Source of the DNA: Haplomitrium mnioides
Taxonomy: Eukaryota > Marchantiophyta > Haplomitriopsida > Calobryales
Direction: 5' to 3'
Length of the DNA: 39,270 nt
Assembly (NCBI GenBank): GCA_049999725.1
Contig: JBNGIS010020295.1
Span: forward strand, 1-39,270
Shown here: piece by piece, positions 31,542-39,270 of the stretch
Layout of the letters: every line of letters begins with the position of its first letter
Position numbering within the stretch: the first letter of the stretch is position 1
Notes under the pieces: model-generated
Told to the model about the DNA's origin: nothing
What the model saw: the letters and a program-made list of their open reading frames with translations, nothing else
Database searches by the model: none
Translations under genes and position numbers: made by a program

Positions 31542-32092
31542 CTACTTCAAACTAATTCCAGTAAATCTGATAGCTGAAAACACTATCTTCATTCTGGTTC
31601 CACTGAAAGTCAACAGTGAATCATCCTCTGATGAGACTTCTAAGGAATCTTCTTTCTCCAGAATTTTCTTCCCACGGAGGTCTAGTTTATTGCTCATCCG
31701 GTCCACCTTGCTGGCCTTTATCTGCCCTGTCATTTTCCCTGAGTCTAGGGTCGTGGCCACTCCTTGAGATCTGCTCCGGGTGATCCGAAGTTCTGTAGCC
31801 CTTGATTCTTTCTTTGGCTTGTTACGGCGAGTGTAACGCTTGATGACCTTTTCCCACTTGTTCTGTCCCATGTCAGAAGCAAGGTCCTCCTCGGCTGCCA
31901 CTTGGGACTCAACCTGGATTTCCTTTACAACTACCACATCAGCGAGGCGCTCAGATGGCCCTTCTTGTCCCATCTTCTTTCCAGTACCACTAGCCAACTC
32001 ATTTACAGCTTGAGGTGTACTGGTGCCACTACTTGATGCAGCCAGGGTTCCACCTTGCACTGAAGTAACATACTCGCCTCTTTCCTTGTGCT
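31542..32092 (-). pseudogene. LINE ORF1, C-terminal part
   Basis: Read on the minus strand it is a Ser/Thr/Lys-rich, charged region with a basic patch (KRYTRRNKPKKE) typical of the C-terminal half of plant LINE ORF1. It ends at a stop at 31542 shortly after 'TRMKI', a phrase that in complete plant LINEs lies close to the ORF2 start. It joins the N-terminal part at 35749 across Copia B with a one-base frame difference. Confidence 0.65.
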
Positions 32093-32098
32093 AACTTA
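32093..32098. repeat. Flanking duplication of Copia B, left copy
   Basis: AACTTA lies directly before the LTR start at 32099 and recurs at 35743-35748, two bases after the other LTR end. Confidence 0.7.
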
Positions 32099-32508
32099 TG
32101 TTGATAAATCAAAGAGAGAGATCAAAGAGAGATCGGTCAGCTTCTCCTCATATACTTTATTCCAAAAGTACTTCTACAGCAAGCAAGCGAGTGTGTATGA
32201 AGTGAGTGCCCCTCACTCCTTTAAATACTACAAGGCTATCCACTGTAGCCACACAAACTCAAAATACATCCTCAGCCACATGATACGGAACTAACTCCTC
32301 AGCCACACAATATGAAAACAAGGGATGTACCGTAACCAAATACCTAATCTACATACATGTACTCATACGCTACATAGGCTGGTACAACTCCAGCCATACA
32401 ACCAGAAAACCAGATCACCCTGGTATATCACCATGGTATACCACCAGTAGAATACCAGATCACACTGGTATACCAACTGTAGAACAGGTGACAGAGCTCG
32501 AAATCTCA
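32099..32508 (-). repeat. 3' LTR of Copia B
   Basis: 410 bp, TG...CA in plus orientation. It is followed by the polypurine tract (plus 32509-32525, 'atactccccctcgagct', read as purines on the minus strand). The right half holds short repeats of the type 'accagatcac(a/c)ctggtat', some of them palindromic. Confidence 0.85.
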
Positions 32509-32626
32509 ATACTCCCCCTCGAGCTCAATGCATGTACTCCAAGTTGATCTCTGAATTTCCGCAGCTTCTTTGCGCCCAATGACTTGGTAAAAATATCAGC
32601 CACCTGATCCTCGGTGCTGACATATT

Positions 32627-33100
32627 TCAGATCAACCATGCCAATACTTTCTCCCTCACATAGTGGTAGTGCACCTCAATGTGCTTTGAGCGTGCATGGA
32701 AAACTGGATTGTTAGCCAGTTGGATACTGCTTAAATTGTCACAGTAAACCTCCACTGGTCTGTTCACAATAACTCCCGAATCATGCAGGAGTTTAAGCAG
32801 CCATGCCACCTCGCATGGAGCCATGGCTGCACCTCTATACTCAGCCTCTGTGCTTGAGAGCGCAACCATTGGTTGCTTCTTGCTGCTCCACGCTATCCCA
32901 GCGCTACCAAATGAAAATACAAATCCACTTGTTGATCTTCGATCACCTGCACTGCCTGCCCAATCTGCATCATCAAATTTGACAGGTTCTTTCTCCATGA
33001 CAACCTGCACCATATATGCATGATGAGATGCAGTGAACCCCTTAATACCCAATCTGTCAATAGGGTACTTCACTCTTTCACTTCTGCGCACAGGTATGCC
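32627..33100 (-). pseudogene. Copia B RNase H fused to integrase/RT spacer by internal deletion
   Basis: The open frame joins a spacer segment (ending near 'VKFDDA', about 32972) straight to the RNase H segment DWAGSAGDRRSTSGF. In Copia A these two positions are about 1.1 kb apart, with the whole reverse transcriptase between them. RNase H itself is well preserved (ALSSTEAEYRGAAMA, KHIEVHYHYVREK), with one frame loss near its end. Confidence 0.85.
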
Positions 33101-33465
33101 TTGGACTTTCTGTTACAACTGTCTTGAACCTGGCGTAGTTACTGAAGGCAATCCTAGCTCTTCATCAAAACTCTCATTTTCACTACCATAGGAATCATCA
33201 TGAGAACTCCCTGCTGTCATATCTGCAACACTTTCCTGTGTTGTACTGGTTGAAGCACGTTGCTCCAAATTGCTGCGCAGTCTTCATTGCCATGGACTAT
33301 TGCTGCTGCTACTACTTCCACTTTGTGGACCACTCTGTTCTGTCACAACCTGTTTTCCTTTGACATCCTGTTCTGTCACTGCCTGTTTTCCTTTGACATC
33401 AACTGTGTCATCCTCAATTTTTGGACCATACCAAGTACTTAACTCATCAAAGACTACATCTCTAC

Positions 33466-34860
33466 TTACCCGTAGCATTGTGTAGTAGGACAGAAACATC
33501 TGTAGCCTTTCTGCTCCTGAGAATATCCAATGAACACACATTTCTCAGTTTTAGGATCCAATGTGCTGCATGTTTCTGCAGGTATATGTACATATGCAAT
33601 GCTGCCAAACACTTTCAGATGTGAAATATCTGGACGTCTTCCTGTGAACTTCTCCTCTGGTGTCATTCCATGAACTGATGCAGTAGGAGTTCGATTCAGA
33701 ATGTAGACAGGTGTTGATACTGCCTCTGCCCAATAATAATGAGGCATATTCTTCTCATTCATTAAGACACGTGCCACCTCTGCTATATGCCTGTTTTTCC
33801 TTTCAGCAACCCCATTCTGTTGGGGTGTATATCTGCACGTCTGTTGCCTCTTAATACCTGCCTTCAACAGATACTTATTGAATTCTGTGGAGAAATACTC
33901 CCCACCTCCATCAGACCACAAACACTTTATTGGCTGTCCTTTCTCCTTTTCAATCATTGCTCAAAAGTTCTTGAAGTGATCAAACACTTCACTCTTCTGC
34001 TTCATGAAATATATCCACATCTTCCTTGAACAATCATCAATAAATGTCACATAATATGTGCATTCTCCAATGGATTGTGTTTGTGTAGGACCCCATGCAT
34101 CTGAGTGTATCAACTCAAGTGGCCTCCGTGCCACATATGCATCATGAGGAAATGGCTTCTTTGACTGCTTACCGAATTGGCAAGCTTCACACACCTTCTG
34201 CATTCCTTCCACTTTAAACCTGGGCAGCCCAGTGACTACCCCTGAACTCTGCATGCTTCTCAATCTCTGTATGTTGACATGCCCAATACGCTTATGCCAA
34301 ATCTCAATATCTGACACAACTCCTGTACCATTCTTTTCCTCATGAATGACAGATGAGTACCCATGTTGCATAACAAATAATGTCTCATTATTTGTCTTAC
34401 TGGAATCTACATAGTTCCCTTGAACTCTGTTGTTCCTCAAATCATTCTGTTTCTTACAACAGTCTCTCGCCATGTGGCCTGGCTTGCCACAATAAAAGCA
34501 ATCTGTTCCTTGATTCTGATACTGACCTCTGCGTCCTTGATTACTCCCCCTGCCTCTAGATTGGCCTCTGCCATTTGAATTTGACTGTTGATGCTGCTGA
34601 CTTTGCACAGTCTCATTTGAACAGCCTCTTCCAGAACCGCTTCTTCCAGAACCGCTTCTTCCATAGCCTCTGCCTCTACCTCTACCTCTGTTAGAGTAGA
34701 AAACTTGTTCCCGATTGCCTAGACTAGTTGATGCGCCTCCACCTAGATCAAGTTCTTCTGCAACAAGCATAGTTGATGCTCCTCCACCAAGATCAAGTTC
34801 TTCTGCAACATGCATAGAGATGAGCTGCGTAAATGATGTAGCTCCTTCTCTTGTTCTCAT
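33466..34860 (-). pseudogene. Copia B zinc knuckle, pre-integrase and integrase
   Basis: Read on the minus strand: a Gly/Arg-rich stretch, the knuckle CFYCGKPGHMARDC (near 34500-34460), then after only about 45 residues the pre-integrase phrase IWHKRIGHVN, the integrase zinc finger H-H-C-C set, and the catalytic core with FIDDCSRKMW (first Asp region), SDGGGEYFS (second Asp) and TPQQNGVAERKN (Glu). A stop near 33960 separates two frames. The protease domain that should lie between the knuckle and IWHKR is absent. Confidence 0.85.
34716..34806 (-). repeat. 45-bp tandem duplication in Copia B
   Basis: Two adjacent copies, each encoding 15 residues of the type VAEELDLGGGASTxL on the minus strand. 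The frame is kept. Copia A has a single, altered version near 39070-39095. Confidence 0.85.
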
Positions 34861-35047
34861 TGACGTCTTGAATTGCTTGCATTTCTGCAGCGGATGGGTT
34901 TGAACTCAACATGGGCTCTGCTTCAGCACCTGTGATGAAATCCCAGAATCCTCTGCCTTTGATAAAGTTGGTCATTCTCACAGACCACACACTGTAATTG
35001 TTCTCATTTAATTTCTCACTGACAATTTGAGAAATTCCATCTGCCAT
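34793..35047 (-). pseudogene. Copia B gag N-terminus
   Basis: Begins MADGISQIVSEKLNENNYSVW, a typical copia gag start (the N-Y-x-x-W pattern of DUF4219). It breaks off after about 65 residues by frame change and deletion, so the capsid core is gone. Confidence 0.75.
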
Positions 35048-35198
35048 TTTGAACCCTTAAGAAATTCCAAAATTAGTGTCACCTCCTGTGACTACCTTAG
35101 ATATCATGATATACATATATGATTATATGATATATGGTGAGGATATATAGCCAGCAAGTCACTGGCGTCTGACTTCGTGATGTGCAGAGAACAAAATA

Positions 35199-35335
35199 CT
35201 GCTCACTTTGATGTACGTCTGAATCAACATACTGCTGACTTTGATATACGTCTGAATCAGACTACTGCTGACTTTGATATACGTCTGAACCAAAATACTG
35301 CTTACTTTGATATACGTCTAAAGCAGAGCCTTGTT
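35199..35335 (+). repeat. 33-bp minisatellite, about four units
   Basis: Units like 'atactgctgactttgatata' plus 'cgtctgaatcaga' repeat four times with a 33-bp period. Eleven codons per unit stay open on the plus strand (TADFDIRLNQ-like), but this is opposite to Copia B and has no start context or neighbouring domain. It sits where the Copia B leader and LTR should be. Confidence 0.85.
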
Positions 35336-35389
35336 ATACAGAAGAACTTCACAGTAATAGAACCAGATTATAGGGAGGCAGATGACACA

Positions 35390-35671
35390 ACTCGATCCCG
35401 TTACTTCCGGAAAGTGGCAGAAACTCAGTATGACGATTGATCAGGACCTGCTGTCGGGAACTGACGAAACCAGCAGGAAGTTGTGGCAGCTTGTCACTGC
35501 TACACATGATGAGGCTGAATAGTCTGAAACTTTGTGTCTGACACCACATTGTGAAGGCTGCACTCTATGCGGGCACAGTTGTGATATGTGTAGGTTTTTC
35601 CTAGACTATTGCAGCTTCCATTTAAGTGTTGTTGTGGTTAGTTTTGCTCTCCACAACTTCATAACTAATAT
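35390..35671 (+). repeat. Local repeat family R, copy inside Copia B 5' LTR region
   Basis: Starts at 'cgatcccgttacttccgg' and ends 'cttcataactaatat', very close in sequence to copy 4 (14955-15320), including 'catttaagtgttgttgtggt'. It abuts the last 70 bp of the LTR. Confidence 0.85.
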
Positions 35672-35742
35672 ACCACCAGTAGAATACCAGTTCACACTGG
35701 TATACCAACTGTAGAACGAGTGACAGAGCTCGAAATCTCAAT
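35672..35742 (-). repeat. Truncated 5' LTR of Copia B
   Basis: Only the outer end remains ('taccaccagtagaatacc' ... 'cgaaatctca'). It matches 32441-32508 of the 3' LTR with few differences. The remaining 340 bp and the primer-binding site are missing. Confidence 0.8.
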
Positions 35743-35748
35743 AACTTA

Positions 35749-36749
35749 GGGCTGGCTGAATCCTTTCTCCCTTGGCAGGTACTGTTTTCAGAGTCTTCGT
35801 GTATCAGATTCTTACCAGCAATCTCTGACAGTGTACTTGCTTCACCCTGGTCTCTGTCATCCACCACAGGTGCTGATGCTTGTCTTCCTTGATTCTCCAA
35901 CTTTTGTGTTGCAGATGGAGAAGAGCCAGGAATTCCTGATGGTACCCTGATGGCCTGCCTGAATGTCTCCCCCCTCTTTCTAAGAGCAAAACTGTGGGCG
36001 TTCCCTTGAGGACATTCCCCAACCAAGTGATCAGTGCTCCTGCAGAGGAAGCATCTGAGAGGTATTCCATCATATTCTATCTCTTGGTAGTAAGTACCCT
36101 CGGGACACAATAGCTCCAGGACTGGACTCACTCCTTTGGATGTGTCCAGCTGAACACAGAATCTAACATGCATCCCCTCCAGAACTGAAGGGACATGAAT
36201 GCAATTACCAAAGGCACTGACAATCATTGGCAGCTGATTGTGTAGCTCTTCAGGAAAAAACGGCAAGGTTATCCAAGTTGGAACCAAGGCTTGTTCCGTC
36301 AAGGGGTCAAACTTAGGTCTCCATGGTTGGAAGATGCATCTCATGTTCTTCATAAGTAAGGGTTCCCCTGTGAGAAGCGTGAATCTGACTCCATCTTCTT
36401 CTCTAGTTACTAGAAAAAAACCTTTCCCTAAGAGCGTGAGCACCGAGGCCTGCCAACCCTTCTGCTCACGAATTTTTCCGAACCAAGCTGAAATCTCCTT
36501 CAGGCCAGGGAAGAAGCTCCTGAAACGACCAATGAGCAGCCTCTGCCTAAGCTGTGTAGTAGTGAGTGTGCATAAATCCTGGTCCACACTAATCACCTTA
36601 TGAGGTAGTGATATTATCTTCTTCCTCCTGGCCTCTGCCCCCTTGCTCATACATTTACCAGGCACTGAGGGGCCATTGGAAGTGCTTGGCCCTGACAGCA
36701 CTTCCTTCCCTGAGCGTGAACCAGGTCTCCATGGTGTTGCCTCCGACAT
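35749..36749 (-). pseudogene. LINE ORF1, N-terminal part (DUF4283 and zinc knuckle)
   Basis: Open from Met at 36749 for about 334 residues until Copia B. It shows a DUF4283-like region (about residues 60-215: LIGRFRSFFPGLKEI...KGFFLVTREE...PWRPKFDPL...ITLPFFPEELHN), then a knuckle CFLCRSTDHLVGECP of type C-x2-C-x4-H-x4-C near residue 235, then a Ser/Gln-rich linker. This is the nucleic-acid-binding ORF1 of plant L1-type LINEs. The frame has no stop before the Copia B insertion. Confidence 0.85.
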
Positions 36750-37739
36750 ACCTGGTTAATTTAGCCAGCCACCTTGTGATCTGGTTTGGGCTAAGAGCTA
36801 GAAACGTTTCTCCGCAGCTGTGTCGGGACTACCTCCTGTTGTATCATGACTACCACCTATTGTCTTGCAGCTTGGAAACGTCAGGATAATCACCTACTGA
36901 CCGTCGACTAGGACTGTCAAATCTGCCTTAAGCTGAAAAGTTTGAACAACCCCTGAAGACCTCCCCGCAAGGCTCAGACATATTGCTAGAGGCCTTGATC
37001 AGCATGCTGCCAGCCTTCGCGGGAAGGCTATCCTACTTCAACGAAGCAAAACACGAGCTCCCGGCAGAAGCTCATCCGGTTTTTCTGCGACCTTCTCTCC
37101 TCAGCGATTTCAGATTGGCGATTCCCCTTTGCTCCTCGATAGCAGGCTTGCAACCTCCTTCCCCAGCCTAAAATGCATCAGCTCCACGATTAGCAAAAAA
37201 CGGCCTGCCTCTGGTCTGCGCGATTAGCAAGAATCAGAGGTGCCTCCCTGTGTTCGCCAACGTTAAGCATCTTGTTCACTTAACCAACACGAAGAAGTGA
37301 TTCTCCTCTGCTCGTAACTCTCACGAAGCTCACAAACTCCTCTGGTTGTAACTGTGGCGAAGATCAGAAAACACATCTCATCTTGCTCACAGACCCACCT
37401 GCTATCGCTTTGTTTTCTCCGGCGATGGGCTTCACCTGCGAAGTGAAAACTCTATGGAACTCGAGCGTTAAGGATCCAGCGTTAAGGCCCATTGCGAGCA
37501 GGAAAAAGGACGTCATTTTTTCTTCTCTCCCATGATGGGCTTCTCTGCTACGCTATTCTCCTCCTGCAACCCCCTTTTCTGTGCTCGCGATGCTGACAAA
37601 CCCTCTTACTTGTGTTAGAATCGTAGAACTTGGCTGCTCGAGATCCGGTGGCGCTTCTGCGTGGTAGCAGAAAGAACAGTTGCGTGGCCCATCACGAACA
37701 TATCTCCCTCAACTCCAGCATTAAGGAACCCACGAGCCC
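36750..37739 (-). mobile_element. LINE 5' region
   Basis: About 990 bp upstream of ORF1 on the minus strand, up to the right target-site copy. It is CG-richer than its surroundings, without a long ORF. It probably holds the internal promoter of the element, as in other LINEs. Confidence 0.6.
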
Positions 37740-37753
37740 AACCTGATGCCTTT
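37740..37753. repeat. Target-site duplication of LINE element, right copy
   Basis: AACCTGATGCCTTT, 13 of 14 bases equal to 31289-31302. Immediately right of it the Copia A spacer continues. Confidence 0.8.
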
Positions 37754-39179
37754 CACATCAACTGTGTCATCCTCAATTTTTGGACCATACCATGTACTTA
37801 ATTCATCAAAGACTAAGTCTCTGCTGACCCTTAACATTCGTGTAGTAGGACAAAAACATCTGTAGCCTATCTGCTCCTGAGAATATCCAGTAAATACACA
37901 TTTCTCAGCTTTCGGATCCAATTTGCTGCGTGTTTCTGCTGGTACATGTACATATGCAATACAGCCAAACACTTTCAGATGTGAAATATCTGGACGTCTT
38001 CCTGTGAACTTCTCCTCTGGTGTCATTCCATCAACCGGTGCTGTAAGAGTACGATTCATAATGTAGACAACTGTTGCTACTGCTTTTGCCCAATAATAAT
38101 GAAGCATATTCTTCTCATTCATTAAGGCATGTGCCACCTCTGCTATATGTCTGTTTTTCCTTTCGGCAACTCCATTCTGTTGGGGTGTATATCTGCACGT
38201 CTGTTGCCTCCCAATACCTGCCTTCAACAGATACTTACTGAATTCTGTGGAGAAATATTCCCCACCTCCATCAGACCGCAAACACTTTATTGGCTGTCCT
38301 TTCTCCTTGTCAACCATTGCTTGAAAGTTCTTGAAGTGATCAAACACTTCACTCTTCTGCTTCATAAAACATACCCACATTTTCTGTGAACAATCATCAA
38401 TAAAGGTAACATAGTATGTGCATCCTCCAATGGACCCTGTTTTTGTAGGACCCCATACATCTGAGTGTATCAACTGAAGTGGCCTGCGTGCCACATATGT
38501 GTCATGAGAAAATGGCTTCCTTGCTGCTTACCAAATTGGGAAGCTTCACCCACCTTCTGCATTCCTTCCACTTTAAACCTGGGTAGCCCATTGACTACCC
38601 CTGAACTCTGCATGCCTCTCAATCTCTGTATGTTAACATGCCCAATACGCTTGTGCCGAATCTCAATATCTGACGCAACTCCTGTACCATTCGTTTTCTC
38701 ATGGATAACAGATGAGTACCCATGTTGCATAACAAATAATGTCTCATTATTTGTCTTACTGGAACCTTCATAGTTCCCATGAACTCTGGTGTTCTTCAAA
38801 TCATTCTGTTTCTTGTAACAGTCTCTCGCCATGTGGCCTGGCTTGCCACAATAAAAACAATCTGATCCTTGATTCTGATATTGAACTCTGTGTCCTCAAT
38901 TACTCCCCCTGCCTCTAGATTGGCCTTTGCCATATGAATTTGACTGTTGTTGCTGCTGGTTTCGCACAGTCTCATTTGAACGGCCTCTTCCAGAGGTGCC
39001 TCTTCCATAGCTTCTGCCTCGACCTCTACCTTTGTTTGAGTAGAAAACTTGTTCCTGGTTGCCTTGACTACTTGATGGTCCCCCACCATGTTAGAAAGTA
39101 AAATTGCAAATCCACGTGAAGAAGTTGAGAGGCTGTCGAAAAACGAGCACTTAGCTCGAAATATGCTTGAAGAAGACAC
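37741..39179 (-). pseudogene. Copia A, 5' part: gag knuckle, pre-integrase, integrase
   Basis: Same order as Copia B: a Gly/Arg-rich stretch, knuckle CFYCGKPGHMARDC (near 38860-38825), about 45 residues, then the pre-integrase HKRIGHVN, integrase finger and core with FIDDCSQKMW, SDGGGEYFS and TPQQNGVAERKN (near 38180). A frame change lies near 38515-38500. The protease and most of gag are missing, exactly as in Copia B. The part ends at 37754 in the spacer, where the LINE is inserted. Confidence 0.87.
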
Positions 39180-39270
39180 CTGATACCAGAAACGATAATC
39201 GCGATGCTGGAGAATCGCGATGCTTCAGAAATCAACTACTGGAGTATTGAATTCGCAACCTTAGGGAAAA
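39180..39270 (-). other. Possible primer-binding site and flank of Copia A
   Basis: Plus 39181-39188 TGATACCA reads TGGTATCA on the minus strand, the usual initiator-Met tRNA binding site of copia elements, a short distance upstream of the gag remnant. However, the sequence beyond it (39189-39270) does not match the Copia A/B LTR, so the 5' LTR is rearranged, or the site is a chance match. Confidence 0.4.

Larger units (their letters stand above)
32099..35742 (-). mobile_element. Copia B, non-autonomous Ty1/copia element nested in the LINE
   Basis: Minus-strand element of the same subfamily as Copia A. In transcriptional order: remnant of the 5' LTR (35672-35742), a rebuilt leader carrying a family R copy and a 33-bp minisatellite, the N-terminus of gag (35047-34793), a Gly/Arg-rich region and zinc knuckle, pre-integrase and integrase (to 33466), spacer (to about 33000), then RNase H directly (32970-32627) and the 3' LTR. 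Missing are most of gag, the protease, and all of the reverse transcriptase. It could not move alone. Confidence 0.88.
31301..37739 (-). mobile_element. LINE-derived element with ORF1 but no ORF2, interrupted by Copia B
   Basis: Minus-strand element. Its 3' end has an AATAAA signal (plus 31329-31335 as 'tttatt') and an 11-base A tail (poly-T at 31301-31311). Its 5' end lies at about 37739. 14-bp target-site duplications flank it. After removing Copia B (32099-35742) about 2.8 kb remain: a 5' region of about 990 bp, ORF1 with a DUF4283-like region and a CCHC knuckle, and a short 3' region. No endonuclease or reverse transcriptase is present. Since the ends and the duplication are intact, it may have moved in this deleted form. 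Confidence 0.82.

Noticed and set aside
35177-35440. Plus-strand ORF with an 11-residue repeat
   Set aside because: It lies antisense in a rebuilt copia leader, has no promoter or domain context and ends in a family R repeat. It is treated as a minisatellite only.

Overview
The window is nuclear DNA of a plant. It carries intron-rich protein genes with GT-AG introns, mitochondrial and organellar translation genes of plant type, a plant-specific DUF707 gene, a plant carboxylesterase, and Ty1/copia and LINE retroelements. I found no tRNA or rRNA gene, no CRISPR array and no prokaryotic operon. The lineage cannot be fixed from the sequence. Long introns stuffed with retroelements, and proteins fairly distant from the angiosperm versions I know, hint at a non-flowering land plant (inference only). 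One assembly gap of 10 N lies inside a CT microsatellite at 4363-4372.

Gene layout. (1) mS33, a mitochondrial small-subunit ribosomal protein, minus strand, 3011-3292, single exon. (2) A DUF707 family gene, plus strand, 4297-19627, at least 13 exons. One intron of about 10.1 kb holds a decayed copia element, a minisatellite, a foldback and several copies of a local repeat. (3) A carboxylesterase of the plant CXE family, minus strand, 20285-21301, intronless, tail-to-tail with the DUF707 gene. (4) bL34m, mitochondrial ribosomal protein L34, minus strand, 22839-25294, four exons. (5) Organellar seryl-tRNA synthetase, plus strand, from 25461. Five exons give the transit-peptide region and the tRNA-binding arm, but no exon of the catalytic core is visible before the window ends. 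Genes 1/2 and 4/5 are head-to-head pairs. The 4/5 pair has start codons only 166 bp apart, so it probably shares a bidirectional promoter. Three of the five genes serve organellar translation.

Repeats. From 29104 to the end of the window lies a nest of retroelements, all on the minus strand. Copia A (29104-31300 and 37740 onward) is split by a LINE-derived element (31301-37739). That element is itself split by Copia B (32099-35742). Flanking duplications at both junctions support the order A, then LINE, then B. The LINE element keeps ORF1, a poly(A) tail and a target-site duplication but has no ORF2. Both copia copies lack the protease region between the zinc knuckle and the pre-integrase domain. 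A repeat family of roughly 0.5 kb that I do not recognise recurs more than ten times, in introns of three genes and in the LTR of Copia B. A minisatellite of about 47 bp has expanded at one fixed internal position of this repeat.

I see no obviously new enzymatic system. The most noteworthy items are the paired organellar-translation genes, the unidentified repeat with its embedded minisatellite, and the nested non-autonomous retroelements in or after the synthetase gene.
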